A DNA stretch of 64,000 bases, taken from NCBI GenBank assembly GCA_020638175.1, contig JACKJA010000002.1, forward strand, positions 124,001 through 188,000, given 5' to 3'. The stretch is from Rhodospirillales bacterium. GTDB lineage: Bacteria; Pseudomonadota; Alphaproteobacteria; Micavibrionales; Micavibrionaceae. The notes below the pieces were generated by a model. The model saw only the letters and a list, made by a program, of their open reading frames with translations, did not search any database and had not been told where the DNA came from. Position 1 is the first letter of the stretch; every line of letters begins with the position of its first letter. Shown here in pieces: positions 26,112 through 35,400 of the stretch. A program made the position numbers and the translations under genes.

Positions 26112-27498
26112 AATCGCGATCCTCTTCCAGTAGTGATTGATATTTTTGAAAAATAGTCTGCCGGCGCGGGCGCCCCGTCCCGGTCAGCGTCCCTTCCTGC
26201 ACCGTAAAGGGTCGAACGACATGAAACGTTTTCACTTGCGCGTAGGCCGGCAAAGATTCATTCGCCCGGTGGATCGTATCAATGACATCAACGTCATGAC
26301 TTGTAAGCGTAATTAAAGCTCCGGGATAAGGGAGGGCATCACCGTAGACAACAGCCTGCATAATCTCCGGCTGTGCCAGCAAGGCACTCTCCACCCACTC
26401 CGGCGAAATGTTCCGCCCGTGAGACGTAATCAGAACATTCTTTTTCCGACCCTCAATGCTTAAAAAGCCGTCTTCGTCAAAAGTGCCAAGATCACCGGTC
26501 GAAAACGACCCGTCATGCGATTGGCCGATATAACCGAGAAAAACAGGGTTATGAATGACGATTTCACCATCCACAATCCCGGCATCAATATGAGATAAAA
26601 GCCGCCCGGTTGTTCCCGGCTTATCATGGGCAGGTGTATTCATCGCCACAACGGAACCGCATTCACTCAGGCCATAGCCCTCATAAACCGGCAAACCGAT
26701 CGTACGGGCCTGCACCACCAGTTCCGGCGCCACTTTCGCCCCCCCGACCGCCATAAATTTCATAGCGGGGAATGCGGTCTTGGCATGGACAACAGCCCCC
26801 ATCAAACCGCGCAGCAATTCCGGCACCAAAATAGCCGAAGATATGTTTTTTGTTCGTAAAACCGTATTCAACTGCGCAAAATCTGGTTCAAACGGATTAG
26901 CCATCCCGGTCGTTTGCAAGCTGTAGAGATGACATGCCGCGCCAGCCATCAAAGCCGCATATACGCCGGCCACGTTTTCCAGCAAAATTGATAGCGGCAT
27001 CACCGATAAATGATCCCCGGCATAATCCGGCCCCAACATTTCAACAATACTGGCGACAACCTTTTCCAACCCCGTTTGGGAAAGACAAACACCCTTGGGC
27101 GTCCCCGTCGTGCCGGACGTAAAGGTGATCTTGGCTGTGCCGGGCAAAACAGCATCAACGGAAATGGTCCCCGTCGCCGTTATACCTTCCGGCGTAATAA
27201 CATGGTCAATCCCGGTGCTTTTAATAACGTGCTGTATTTGCTCTTTTGTAAAAAACGGCGGCATGGGCACACAGACGATCCCGGTTTTTATCGCCGCCAG
27301 ATCCCACAATACCCATTCAATCCCGTTATCCATCTGCAAACCGACAACCCGGCAAGCGTCAGTCTTCAACGCCGTTTCTTTTTCGTTAATCGCCGCGCTC
27401 AGATCACCGTATGACAATATACTATCATCCCCGATCAACGCGGGGCGATCCGGCATGCGTTCAGCATGCTTTTTCAAACTGTCTAAAAGTATACTCAT
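26086..27498 (-). CDS. AMP-forming acyl/aryl ligase (ANL superfamily)
   Basis: A 470-aa adenylate-forming enzyme that should activate a carboxylate with ATP. Core motifs are present: A3 T-F-T-S-G-T-T-G-T-P-K-G (125-136), A5 Y-G-L-S-E-C-G (275-281), A7 S-T-G-D (333-336) and A8 G-R-K-K-N-V-L-I-T (350-358). The A10 region reads T-L-T-G-T-G-R-P-R-R (437-446), placing Arg443 where the adenylation lysine normally sits. At 470 aa it is compact. It overlaps the thermostable-hemolysin gene by 4 bp (ATGA) and the HDO gene by 26 bp, so the three are tightly coupled. Confidence 0.88.
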   Translation of the reverse strand: MSILLDSLKKHAERMPDRPALIGDDSILSYGDLSAAINEKETALKTDACRVVGLQMDNGIEWVLWDLAAIKTGIVCVPMPPFFTKEQIQHVIKSTGIDHVITPEGITATGTISVDAVLPGTAKITFTSGTTGTPKGVCLSQTGLEKVVASIVEMLGPDYAGDHLSVMPLSILLENVAGVYAALMAGAACHLYSLQTTGMANPFEPDFAQLNTVLRTKNISSAILVPELLRGLMGAVVHAKTAFPAMKFMAVGGAKVAPELVVQARTIGLPVYEGYGLSECGSVVAMNTPAHDKPGTTGRLLSHIDAGIVDGEIVIHNPVFLGYIGQSHDGSFSTGDLGTFDEDGFLSIEGRKKNVLITSHGRNISPEWVESALLAQPEIMQAVVYGDALPYPGALITLTSHDVDVIDTIHRANESLPAYAQVKTFHVVRPFTVQEGTLTGTGRPRRQTIFQKYQSLLEEDRDYELLRSAG

Positions 27499-28193
27499 GA
27501 GCTTGTGTTATAATGCAAACGCGGAAACAAACGTGGCCGGCATTCTTTAAATTCCGCACCCAACGCTTTTTTCAGCTTTATGACACTTTTATCAACCGAT
27601 CCGGCCAAAACTCGCGGATTAGCGTTGTAATAAGTACCCCAGTTCTGACCACCTTTGTGCAAAGCTGTCACATCTGCCGCACAAATTCTTTGGGGCTCCA
27701 GCCCCAGTTTCTCAAACGAACGGTGAAGGAAATCCGTCCCCGTCACCGTAGCATAGCGGATACCCTTGAAATCCAGATAGGACGCCAGAGCGGCATAAAG
27801 AAAAATCGAAGCGCCGCTACCGGCAGAAGCCAGATTTCCGATTTCAACGATTTGCGCGCGCGGTGCATCCAAAATCGATTCAATGGGCGCACCCGTATAT
27901 TGCTCTAGGAACAGCGACTCACAAGCAGCATAGCGAAAACCAACAGCGGCCAGAATCCGGCCATCTTCGTCCCGAACACTCATCAGCATAGGATATTCAA
28001 CACTGATATCCGCACCGTAAGACTGGGCATAAATCCCTTTGATAAAATCCTCGACCCGTTCCCGGTCGGGTTCAAAGCGACCGGTAATATCAATCACGGA
28101 CGGCAAAAGACGGCTAAGGCGCTTTAATCGTCCTTGATGAAGGTACAGATTGCCTGTATTCAGGTCATTTTCGTGCAAACGAAGCTTAAGCAA
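27495..28193 (-). CDS. Thermostable-hemolysin-family protein (GNAT-like fold)
   Basis: A 232-aa protein of the T_hemolysin family, named for a Vibrio hemolytic factor. I recall the family as related to acyl-homoserine-lactone synthases and GNAT acyltransferases. Family-typical stretches are Y-G-A-D-I-S-V-E-Y-P, L-F-L-E-Q-Y, E-I-G-N-L-A-S, and F-L-Y-A-A-L-A-S-Y-L then T-V-T-G-T-D-F-L-H-R. It has no signal peptide, which argues against a secreted toxin. The start is TTG at 28193 with GAGG seven bases upstream. It is the first gene of the operon-like set with AMP-ligase, HDO and SDR, where an acyl-transfer role would fit. Confidence 0.85.
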   Translation of the reverse strand: MLKLRLHENDLNTGNLYLHQGRLKRLSRLLPSVIDITGRFEPDRERVEDFIKGIYAQSYGADISVEYPMLMSVRDEDGRILAAVGFRYAACESLFLEQYTGAPIESILDAPRAQIVEIGNLASAGSGASIFLYAALASYLDFKGIRYATVTGTDFLHRSFEKLGLEPQRICAADVTALHKGGQNWGTYYNANPRVLAGSVDKSVIKLKKALGAEFKECRPRLFPRLHYNTSS

Positions 28194-28639
28194 AATTTTT
28201 CCTCAATTTGTAAGATAAGAGAACAAGACTTCTGATTATTTCAAGTATGCCGCTCTAACCTGAAGTGAACCTGAAGGCTCTTCAAAATATGCTTCGATGC
28301 GGCAAACCAGAGAAACGCTCGCGAAATGGCGTGTAACTCACAAGCAGGCAATTCGTTGATTAATCAGCGATAAACCATGAAAGTTTGACAGGCGGCCCGA
28401 AACCTGTCACAACTGCGCCAGAGTTAATTACTGCTCTCTATGAGATAAGAGCTTACAGAAAAAAGTATCCGCAAATATAAGGATACGTGAACCTGCAAGA
28501 CGAACAACGTCTTAAAACCTCACCTTTTTCCGCAAAGTTCATGTTTATAGAAAAACGGGCCTATAGCAGCCCAAATCCCGCGCATAGTGCACAGGGCCAT
28601 AACTTTTGCTGAACTATTTTATATAAGAAAGAAAATATC
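28194..28639. other. 446-bp intergenic region between divergent genes
   Basis: No convincing gene. It must hold the promoters of the hemolysin-family operon (minus) and of the DEAD-box helicase (plus). Visible structures are an inverted repeat GACAGG/CCTGTC (28387-28392 with 28403-28408) and GTATCC/GGATAC (28465-28470 with 28481-28486). These could lie in a long 5' untranslated leader of the helicase mRNA, as is common for cold-responsive helicases. No FNR-type site seen. Confidence 0.5.
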
Positions 28640-29845
28640 ATGAAAAATTTTGAAGGCTTCGGCCTCTCCGAAAACCTGCACCAATCCCTGCAGAAAATGA
28701 AATATACAAACCCGACCCCTATTCAGGAAAAAGCCATACCTTTGGCCCTGCAGGGACGGGACATTCTGGGCTCGGCCCAGACCGGAACCGGCAAAACCGC
28801 CGCTTTCAGCATCCCGTTGGTCGAAACGCTACTGCGCGCCCCACAGGGAAACGCTCTGGTTCTGACCCCGACACGGGAACTGGCCAAACAGGTTCTGGAT
28901 GTTATCCATCAACTTCTCGGTCACAAAAGTCCGATTAAAACCGCCTTTATCATTGGCGGCGAGCCTATGGGCAAACAATTTGCCCAGCTAAAAGCGCAGC
29001 CGCGGATTATCGTCGGCACGCCGGGCCGGATTAACGATCATCTGGAACGCGGTTCCCTTAAACTTAATAACACAGGATTTCTGGTTCTGGATGAAACCGA
29101 CCGGATGCTGGACATGGGATTTGGCGTCCAGCTTGACCGGATTGTCAAGTTCCTGCCGGAACAACGCCAGACATTGATGTTCTCCGCCACCATGCCGGAT
29201 GCCATCATCCGCCTGTCGAGCAAATATCTGAGCAACCCCGAACGTATATCCATCGGCGCCACCAATGTCGTCGCTCACAACATCAAGCAAGACATTATGC
29301 GCATCGAACAGGACAAAAAATACAAAGAGCTAACCAGCCAGCTCGACGAGCGTAACGGCTCGGTGATCGTATTTGTTAAAACCAAATACGGCAGTGAAAA
29401 AATGGCAAAGAGCCTGCGCCGGGATGGCCATGAAGCCGATGCCCTGCATGGTGACCTGCGCCAGAACAAACGGACCAGCGTCATGAACAGCTTCCGTAAT
29501 AAAAAATTCCGGATTCTGGTGGCTACCGATATCGCCGCCCGCGGTCTGGACGTTCCGCATATCGAACATGTAATCAATTACGATTTGCCACAGGTTGCCG
29601 AAGATTATATCCACCGCATGGGCCGTACCGCCCGCGCCGGCGCCGAAGGTTCGGCTTTGTGCTTTATTTCACCGCAAGACAGCCGGAAATGGAATGCCAT
29701 TGAACAGCTCCTGAACCCGGAAGCGGCAGCAAACAGAAAGCCTTCCGGCACAAAACCCGGAAATAAATCAGGAAACAAATCGAGAAACTGGAAAGCCGGA
29801 AAAAAACGTTTTAAAAATAGAACGCCACAAAAAAGAGCGGCCTGA
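28640..29845 (+). CDS. DEAD-box RNA helicase (RhlE-like)
   Basis: A 401-aa ATP-dependent RNA helicase. In order: Q motif (P-T-P-I-Q, 25-29), motif I A-Q-T-G-T-G-K-T (46-53), P-T-R-E-L, T-P-G-R, motif II D-E-T-D (151-154), S-A-T, A-T-D-I-A-A-R-G-L-D and H-R-M-G-R-T-A-R-A-G. Motif II is D-E-T-D rather than D-E-A-D, a small departure from the RhlE norm. The C-terminal 40 residues are a Lys/Arg/Asn-rich RNA-binding tail. Roles are in ribosome assembly or mRNA turnover, often at low temperature; the long leader upstream fits that. Confidence 0.93.
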   Translation: MKNFEGFGLSENLHQSLQKMKYTNPTPIQEKAIPLALQGRDILGSAQTGTGKTAAFSIPLVETLLRAPQGNALVLTPTRELAKQVLDVIHQLLGHKSPIKTAFIIGGEPMGKQFAQLKAQPRIIVGTPGRINDHLERGSLKLNNTGFLVLDETDRMLDMGFGVQLDRIVKFLPEQRQTLMFSATMPDAIIRLSSKYLSNPERISIGATNVVAHNIKQDIMRIEQDKKYKELTSQLDERNGSVIVFVKTKYGSEKMAKSLRRDGHEADALHGDLRQNKRTSVMNSFRNKKFRILVATDIAARGLDVPHIEHVINYDLPQVAEDYIHRMGRTARAGAEGSALCFISPQDSRKWNAIEQLLNPEAAANRKPSGTKPGNKSGNKSRNWKAGKKRFKNRTPQKRAA

Positions 29846-29904
29846 AAACCCTCTATATATTATCCAGGGATTTAAAGAATATTCACAACAGAAAGAACCA
29901 TCAA

Positions 29905-30405
29905 ATGTTTGTAGCATCCTTTAAATCAACGCTTTCGGGCTGCCTGCGAAAGGCAGCCCTCACCTTTTCCTCCCTGATGCTCCTTACAGCTCTGAGCGCC
30001 TGCGTATCCCTAAACAAACAAGCGCCGCCGGAAACAACCTATGCCAGCCAAAAAACGCTCGACAACATGCTGAAGCTGAGTGATCTGAACGAACGGGCCT
30101 TTGCTTACCAGCAACACTGTCTTCAGGAAACCGAACCCATGAGCGAAGTGTTCCTGGATAATTTCAAGGCCACATCGGACATGTTGTTCGATGAATGCAT
30201 TCACACTCTGAAATGGCCGCCGGATCTTGTTGTCAGCCGGGTTCTGGAACGACGGGAACATATCCAGCGGCTACTGGACGATACCTATAGCAAAGAAAAC
30301 GGATGCGATTCAGAAGAAGCCGTAATCGCCGGGGAGCATTACAGAGCCTTCAGTCAGGCCCGTAAAGACAGCATCAGTGACTTTGTCTTTCCTGAAACCC
30401 GTTAA
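29905..30405 (+). CDS. Hypothetical lipoprotein
   Basis: A 166-aa protein with an N-terminal hydrophobic segment (about 17-32) ending in the lipobox L-S-A-C, so lipid-modified at C33 and held in a membrane. The mature part is helical with four further Cys residues (near 71, 97, 133), possibly forming disulfides. I recognise no domain. It starts 59 bp after the helicase and may share its transcript. It is convergent with the TlpA-like gene. Confidence 0.7.
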   Translation: MFVASFKSTLSGCLRKAALTFSSLMLLTALSACVSLNKQAPPETTYASQKTLDNMLKLSDLNERAFAYQQHCLQETEPMSEVFLDNFKATSDMLFDECIHTLKWPPDLVVSRVLERREHIQRLLDDTYSKENGCDSEEAVIAGEHYRAFSQARKDSISDFVFPETR

Positions 30406-30437
30406 TCACCGGCCCTTTATGACTGGAAAACAGTTCT

Positions 30438-31025
30438 TCAAAGAGAGGACGTAGAAAGGCGAAAAAGTTTGTCGGCCATGTCCTCTCCGACCCAATCAGC
30501 CTCACCGACAGCCTTGTGTACGAGCCGCTGTTCCGAGTCGATAAAAAATGTTTCCGGAACGCGGGCAACGCTGAATTGCTTTAAAGACAAGTCTTTGTCG
30601 TCATCCCACACCCAGTAGATATACGGAGAATCCATAATGGCGTCGTTCTTACTGCGGAGCGCGGCCAATGCCCTGTCCATCTTTTCACGGGAATCATCGG
30701 TCGACACGGCAATTAAAGCCACGCGTCCTTCTTGCGCCGCCACGGCCTTGAGCAAAGACGGGAATTCGGCCATACACACCGTACACCACGCTGCCCAGAA
30801 ATGCAGGAGAACACCCGATTCCGGAACCGATGACAACGTCATGGCCTTTCCCGCCAGCGTTGTGAACGTAAAATCCGGCGCGGCTGGAAATTCAGAAGGC
30901 TTGTCCGTTTTGGAATCTGCCGATACAAGATTTCCCGGCATGCGCCCCGCATCATACATCACCGCCGCGACCGCTATGATAATGGCCGCCGTCAATGTCA
31001 TAAGTTTGATCTGTAACGAACTCAC
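30438..31025 (-). CDS. TlpA/ResA-like membrane-anchored thioredoxin
   Basis: A 195-aa protein with one N-terminal anchor (about 5-25) and a periplasmic thioredoxin fold whose redox motif is W-A-A-W-C-T-V-C. It has the H-F-W-A-A-W-C strand and the cis-Pro region (V-A-R-V-P-E-T-F-F-I-D) typical of ResA/CcmG proteins, which keep apocytochrome CXXCH thiols reduced before haem attachment. Its ATG overlaps the ccsA stop (4 bp), placing it as the reductant module of the resB-ccsA maturation system. Confidence 0.88.
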   Translation of the reverse strand: MSSLQIKLMTLTAAIIIAVAAVMYDAGRMPGNLVSADSKTDKPSEFPAAPDFTFTTLAGKAMTLSSVPESGVLLHFWAAWCTVCMAEFPSLLKAVAAQEGRVALIAVSTDDSREKMDRALAALRSKNDAIMDSPYIYWVWDDDKDLSLKQFSVARVPETFFIDSEQRLVHKAVGEADWVGEDMADKLFRLSTSSL

Positions 31026-32902
31026 GATGCAACCTCACGGCGGGTTTTTAGATAGAGAGCACAAAGCCCGACAAACAGAATCTCAAAGCCGCAGAACAGC
31101 CCCAGATTAGTGGCAATGCCTTTGGTAAACCCATAGGAGTGCAAACCGACATTAAGGAGATTAACCCCAAACCATGCCAAAGCCACAACAACCGTCGTCA
31201 GCACCGCGGCCATGGCAAAGCCCTGCGAACTCAGTATCCCGGCCAATCGCGCATGGAGCATCCACGCCAGCCACAAGCCAATCAGCATCGCCCCGTTTTC
31301 CTTCGGATCCCAGCCCCAGAACCGGCCCCAGGATTGATCCGCCCAGATACCGCCCAGAATGGTGCCCAGCGTCGCAAAGAATAAAGCCACCAGCACAACG
31401 CCCAGCATATTCCGTCCCAGTTCGTTTAAACGTTCAGACTGACCGGGATGAAAAACACTAACCAGCAGATACAGATGCCCCAACAATCCCGCCACCAGAC
31501 AACAGCCATAGGCAATCGTGATCGTCACCACATGCGTCGCCAGCCAGAAATTCGTATCCAGAACGGCAACCAGCATACCCATTGAATCGCCGTCAACCGC
31601 GTATTTCATGCCTATAAACTGGAGGATCGACCCGGTAGCCGCCCCGATCAAAATGCCAAGCCCCCGGCGCTGCCGCCATTCCAGCACAAGAGCAAAAACC
31701 ACCGTCACCAGCCCGACAAAGATTATAGACTCGTACAAGGTCGCAACCGGTGGCCGCCCCATAATGTACATACGCGCACATAGCCCCGCCAGATGCATCA
31801 ACGCCCCGCCCGACAGCAACACCAGCGCCCCCCGGCGCATAAAGCGGCGCAACCCCAGCCCGCCGGCCATTAACGTCACCAACGCCGCTATATAAGCCAT
31901 CAGGCTGTAGCGAAACAGATCAAGCTGGTTATAGCCATATTCCAGAGCCACGGCGGTTTTTTTGATGTGCCCGTCAGCCATAGCCAATGAAGCTTCATGG
32001 ATGTCCTTGCTGAGACGGCCCCACTCTGCGCTATCGCGGTCCAGATAGGCCTGCGCCAAAGCGGTTAACTGTCCGAAGAAGGTCGCCGTTTCAGGCGATC
32101 CCTTGCCGCTTTCCAGCACAGCCCACGGTGCAAACCACTCATCGCCGTCTTCTGCCCATTGCGGCGGCACGATCCGCAAGATACGGCTTTGCTGATCCTG
32201 CGTCAGCCTTTGCAGCCCATGCCCGATCCGCAGAATTTCCTCATCCGCTGCCGTCATATCCACCGGATCTTTTGCAACAGCTTTTTCGGCAAGCTCCAGA
32301 AAAGCCGGGCGATGCGCCATCATTTCAAAATAGGTCAGCTCTGCGCCCGGCGCGATACCCATTTTTTCAGCCAGCCCCGGATCATCGACGGACAACTTGG
32401 GCAACACCAGAGAGAGTGAACGGCTGATTTCGAAGTACCACATGGTTTTGGCATACAGCTCCAAAAGCTGGCTTTGCGCCACCGACAAATCTTTCTCGTC
32501 ACGCGTCCGCAAAGCTCGGATCATAGCAATATGCGGTGCCAGCGCCTGAGACACCTCGACAAAGGAATAACGGTGGTGGAGGCGGTATGTCAGGCCAATC
32601 GCATTCAAAACATCCGGATTGGCAATATTAAATACCGGCCGCTGATAAGCCTGTGATTGATTGAATAACATCTCAGCCAGCCACGCCGCAGCGCTTATAT
32701 CCGGCATAGAATCTTTACCGTAGAACCCTGTCAGCATAACGCGGGCGAAAGTATCCAGTGGTTTAATCCGGCCTTCATGCAAAATCGGCAGGCGGACAAA
32801 ATCTTCGTAATCAAAGACCGGCGGCAAAGCCAACGGTTCCTGCGCCCGTGCCGTCACCGGCAACGCCACAAGAAACAGCAATATCAAAGCCATAAACCTC
32901 AT
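31022..32902 (-). CDS. ccsA: Cytochrome c biogenesis protein CcsA (System II), with periplasmic domain
   Basis: A 626-aa protein. It has a signal peptide (1-20), a large periplasmic helical domain (about 22-330) of unclear function, then eight or so membrane helices with the haem-handling tryptophan-rich WWD motif W-G-R-F-W-G-W-D (525-532) and conserved histidines (H370, H457, H550). With ResB it forms the System II cytochrome c synthetase, moving haem across the membrane and attaching it to CXXCH. It overlaps resB and the TlpA-like gene by 4 bp each. Most alphaproteobacteria use the System I Ccm proteins instead. Confidence 0.9.
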   Translation of the reverse strand: MRFMALILLFLVALPVTARAQEPLALPPVFDYEDFVRLPILHEGRIKPLDTFARVMLTGFYGKDSMPDISAAAWLAEMLFNQSQAYQRPVFNIANPDVLNAIGLTYRLHHRYSFVEVSQALAPHIAMIRALRTRDEKDLSVAQSQLLELYAKTMWYFEISRSLSLVLPKLSVDDPGLAEKMGIAPGAELTYFEMMAHRPAFLELAEKAVAKDPVDMTAADEEILRIGHGLQRLTQDQQSRILRIVPPQWAEDGDEWFAPWAVLESGKGSPETATFFGQLTALAQAYLDRDSAEWGRLSKDIHEASLAMADGHIKKTAVALEYGYNQLDLFRYSLMAYIAALVTLMAGGLGLRRFMRRGALVLLSGGALMHLAGLCARMYIMGRPPVATLYESIIFVGLVTVVFALVLEWRQRRGLGILIGAATGSILQFIGMKYAVDGDSMGMLVAVLDTNFWLATHVVTITIAYGCCLVAGLLGHLYLLVSVFHPGQSERLNELGRNMLGVVLVALFFATLGTILGGIWADQSWGRFWGWDPKENGAMLIGLWLAWMLHARLAGILSSQGFAMAAVLTTVVVALAWFGVNLLNVGLHSYGFTKGIATNLGLFCGFEILFVGLCALYLKTRREVAS

Positions 32903-34044
32903 GGACGTTCCTCTTTCCGGGCGAACATCGGCGGCAAACGCATAAACAAATGGATCAGCAACCCGATACAGATAATAATGCTGGAGATATAGGGGAACAT
33001 TCGCCCGGCATTCTTCACCACGGCCAAAACCGTCACCTCTTCCTCACCCGCCGGACCGGACATGAATGAAGACTGATAAAATGTATAGCCCTTGTAGCGT
33101 AGCGGCTGGTTCATCTCGATCAGACTATGCCACTCCAGATCACCATCCCGCAAATTCACCTCAGCTTGATAGCTGCGCGCCATCATCGTTCCGGGATGGA
33201 CATCCTTTTTGAAATCAATCAGGTAAATTGAAAACGGCAGATACGTCCGCCGGGCGCGTATATCGACAAAGAAATGGCGATCCCCAACCGTCAGGCTTTG
33301 CCGAATGGGCATGAATTTAAAAAGAGAATAACGGCCATCCGCTTCCCCCGCCCCCTGCAGTTCAAACGTCACACCGGTGCGATTGCTCTCATCCTGTTTA
33401 TCGCGCGGTTTGTCCACCAGATCAAAGTTCAAAGCCATCCCGTGCGCATCACCTTTTTCCCGTGATTCATCCAGCCGGACAATTTCGCAGTTATAGCAAT
33501 ATGTCAGCAACTTGATAGAAAACGGCAAAGACGCATCCTTTAAAACAGCGCCGCTTTGCAAAGCCGATTGCGGAAAAAGAACAGCTTCTTTTTCAACACC
33601 ATCAACCACTTCTACTACGGCCAGCTCGGATTCGTGATAGTCAGAAACAAAATTTATTTCCTGCCCCTCGGCGACCATCATATTGCCTTCATAACTGAAC
33701 TGCGCCGTCAAAAACCCGCCAAACAGCAACAAAACAGCCCCGAGGTGAACGATCAAAGTCCCGATCTTTTCTTTTGTCCATGTCTGTATCGCCAGTTTGG
33801 AAACCAGACCGATAAAAATAACCGTCAGGACAAAAGCGCCGCCGGGCAACGGCACCATTCCCCCAACCCAGACAAACCAGGAACCGAAGTATTTTTCCTG
33901 CGCCTGATAAAGGCCGATATATTTCTGACTGACCGTTCCGATCACCAGCAACACCATCAACCACATCAAGGCATAGGAAAAAACGTCCGTACGGGACGCA
34001 AATTTGAGGACTCTTGTGAGAGATATGCCAGCGGGAAAATTCAT
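32899..34044 (-). CDS. resB: Cytochrome c biogenesis protein ResB (System II)
   Basis: A 381-aa protein with three N-terminal helices (about 20-110 in this numbering), a periplasmic domain and a C-terminal helix (P-Y-I-S-S-I-I-I-C-I-G-L-L-I-H-L-F). Typical ResB stretches are the early L-L-V-I-G-T-V-S-Q-K and the late F-Y-Q-S-S-F near the C-terminus. The open frame continues 40 codons into hemA, but M-N-F-P-A-G at 34044 removes that overlap; the ribosome site is weak, so the start is uncertain. Partner of CcsA. Confidence 0.88.
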   Translation of the reverse strand: MNFPAGISLTRVLKFASRTDVFSYALMWLMVLLVIGTVSQKYIGLYQAQEKYFGSWFVWVGGMVPLPGGAFVLTVIFIGLVSKLAIQTWTKEKIGTLIVHLGAVLLLFGGFLTAQFSYEGNMMVAEGQEINFVSDYHESELAVVEVVDGVEKEAVLFPQSALQSGAVLKDASLPFSIKLLTYCYNCEIVRLDESREKGDAHGMALNFDLVDKPRDKQDESNRTGVTFELQGAGEADGRYSLFKFMPIRQSLTVGDRHFFVDIRARRTYLPFSIYLIDFKKDVHPGTMMARSYQAEVNLRDGDLEWHSLIEMNQPLRYKGYTFYQSSFMSGPAGEEEVTVLAVVKNAGRMFPYISSIIICIGLLIHLFMRLPPMFARKEERP

Positions 34045-34084
34045 ACCGCGCAATATGGCGTTCCCGGAAGCGCTTTTCAAGCCT

Positions 34085-35305
34085 TTATGCAACGGCGTGC
34101 TGGAAAACCTGATGCTCGCGCCACAATTCACCCAACGCATCGCACAGCGCATCAATTTGCGCAATGGAATGTGCCCCGGTTGCCGTCAGGCGCAAACGCT
34201 CGGTTCCGCGGGGAACCGTCGGGTAATTAATCGGCTGAACATAGATATCGTATTGATCCATCAAAATATCGCTAACCTGCTTACAGCACGTTGCCTCGCC
34301 GACCACCAGCGGCACAATGTGGCTTTCGCCCGGCATCCACGGCATCCCTTCAGCATCGAGACGCGCCTTCAGATAAGCCACGTTCCGGCGTTGCTGTTCG
34401 CGCTCAACACGCGATTCCATTAAATGCTCAACACTGGCCTTACACCCTGCCAGCACCGCCGGTGGCATGGCCGTGGTAAAAATAAATCCGGGAGCGTACG
34501 AACGTACAGCGTCAATCATAGCCGCGCTGCCGGCAATATACCCGCCCATCAGACCGTACGCCTTTCCAAACGTACCCTCGATGATATCAATCCGGTCCAT
34601 CAGACCCATTCGTTCGGCCACGCCCGCGCCATGCGCGCCATACATGCCGACAGCATGTACTTCATCAACGTACGTCATTGCGCCGTATTTTTCGGCCAAA
34701 TCACAAATCACATCCAGAGGCGCAATATCGCCCTCCATAGAGTACACCGACTCAGTCGCAATGATTTTGGGCACATTCACCGGCGCTGCACGAAGCATCG
34801 ATTCAAGCTGCTCCATATCCAGATGACGATAAACGTGTTTTTCCCGGCGCGATCCCCGCATCCCGTGAATCATAGAGGCATGGTTAAGCTCGTCCGAAAA
34901 AATATGGCATTCCGGCAACAGCTTCGCCAAAGTACTCAGCGCTCCTTCATTCGCAACATAGCCCGATGAAAAGACCAGCGCCGCTTCCTTCTGGTGCAGA
35001 CGCGCCATAGTGGCTTCAAGCTGCGTATGATAAATCGTGGTCCCGGAAATATTACGCGTCCCGCCCGCCCCGGCGCCTGAGCGATCAACAGCCGCTTTCA
35101 TCGCCGCCAGAACTTTCAGGTTTTGGCCCATGCCCAGATAGTTATTCGAACACCAGACCGTAACTTCCCGGCTGGTGCCATCCTGTGCATGATAAAGGGC
35201 CTGCGGGAATTTTCCGACCAGAGGTTCCATCGTCGCAAAAATGCGGTAGCGGCCTTCATCCTTCAGATCTTGCAGTTTCTCGGCATAAAACGCATTATAA
35301 TCCAT
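34085..35305 (-). CDS. hemA: 5-aminolevulinate synthase
   Basis: A 406-aa PLP enzyme of the alpha-oxoamine synthase family. It condenses glycine and succinyl-CoA to 5-aminolevulinate, the first step of haem synthesis in alphaproteobacteria. The N-terminus (M-D-Y-N-A-F-Y, then D-L-K-D-E-G-R-Y-R) and C-S-N-N-Y-L-G-M-G are ALAS-specific rather than KBL/BioF. PLP Lys is K248 in G-T-F-G-K-A-Y-G. Asn replaces the usual Asp in S-N-D-Y-L-G. GGGGGTG precedes the ATG. It directly precedes resB, linking haem supply with cytochrome c maturation. Confidence 0.96.
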   Translation of the reverse strand: MDYNAFYAEKLQDLKDEGRYRIFATMEPLVGKFPQALYHAQDGTSREVTVWCSNNYLGMGQNLKVLAAMKAAVDRSGAGAGGTRNISGTTIYHTQLEATMARLHQKEAALVFSSGYVANEGALSTLAKLLPECHIFSDELNHASMIHGMRGSRREKHVYRHLDMEQLESMLRAAPVNVPKIIATESVYSMEGDIAPLDVICDLAEKYGAMTYVDEVHAVGMYGAHGAGVAERMGLMDRIDIIEGTFGKAYGLMGGYIAGSAAMIDAVRSYAPGFIFTTAMPPAVLAGCKASVEHLMESRVEREQQRRNVAYLKARLDAEGMPWMPGESHIVPLVVGEATCCKQVSDILMDQYDIYVQPINYPTVPRGTERLRLTATGAHSIAQIDALCDALGELWREHQVFQHAVA

Positions 35306-35400
35306 CAGGCACCCCCGCTTTTTTACTTTTGAAATACATCACATCAAATAAACTGCTTTTACGGCATGAAAGCAAGCCAAAGAATGCCTGCGTATGCGGA

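Noticed and set aside
27495..28193. A secreted hemolytic toxin
   Set aside because: The family name is historical; no signal peptide, and the gene is coupled to metabolic enzymes.
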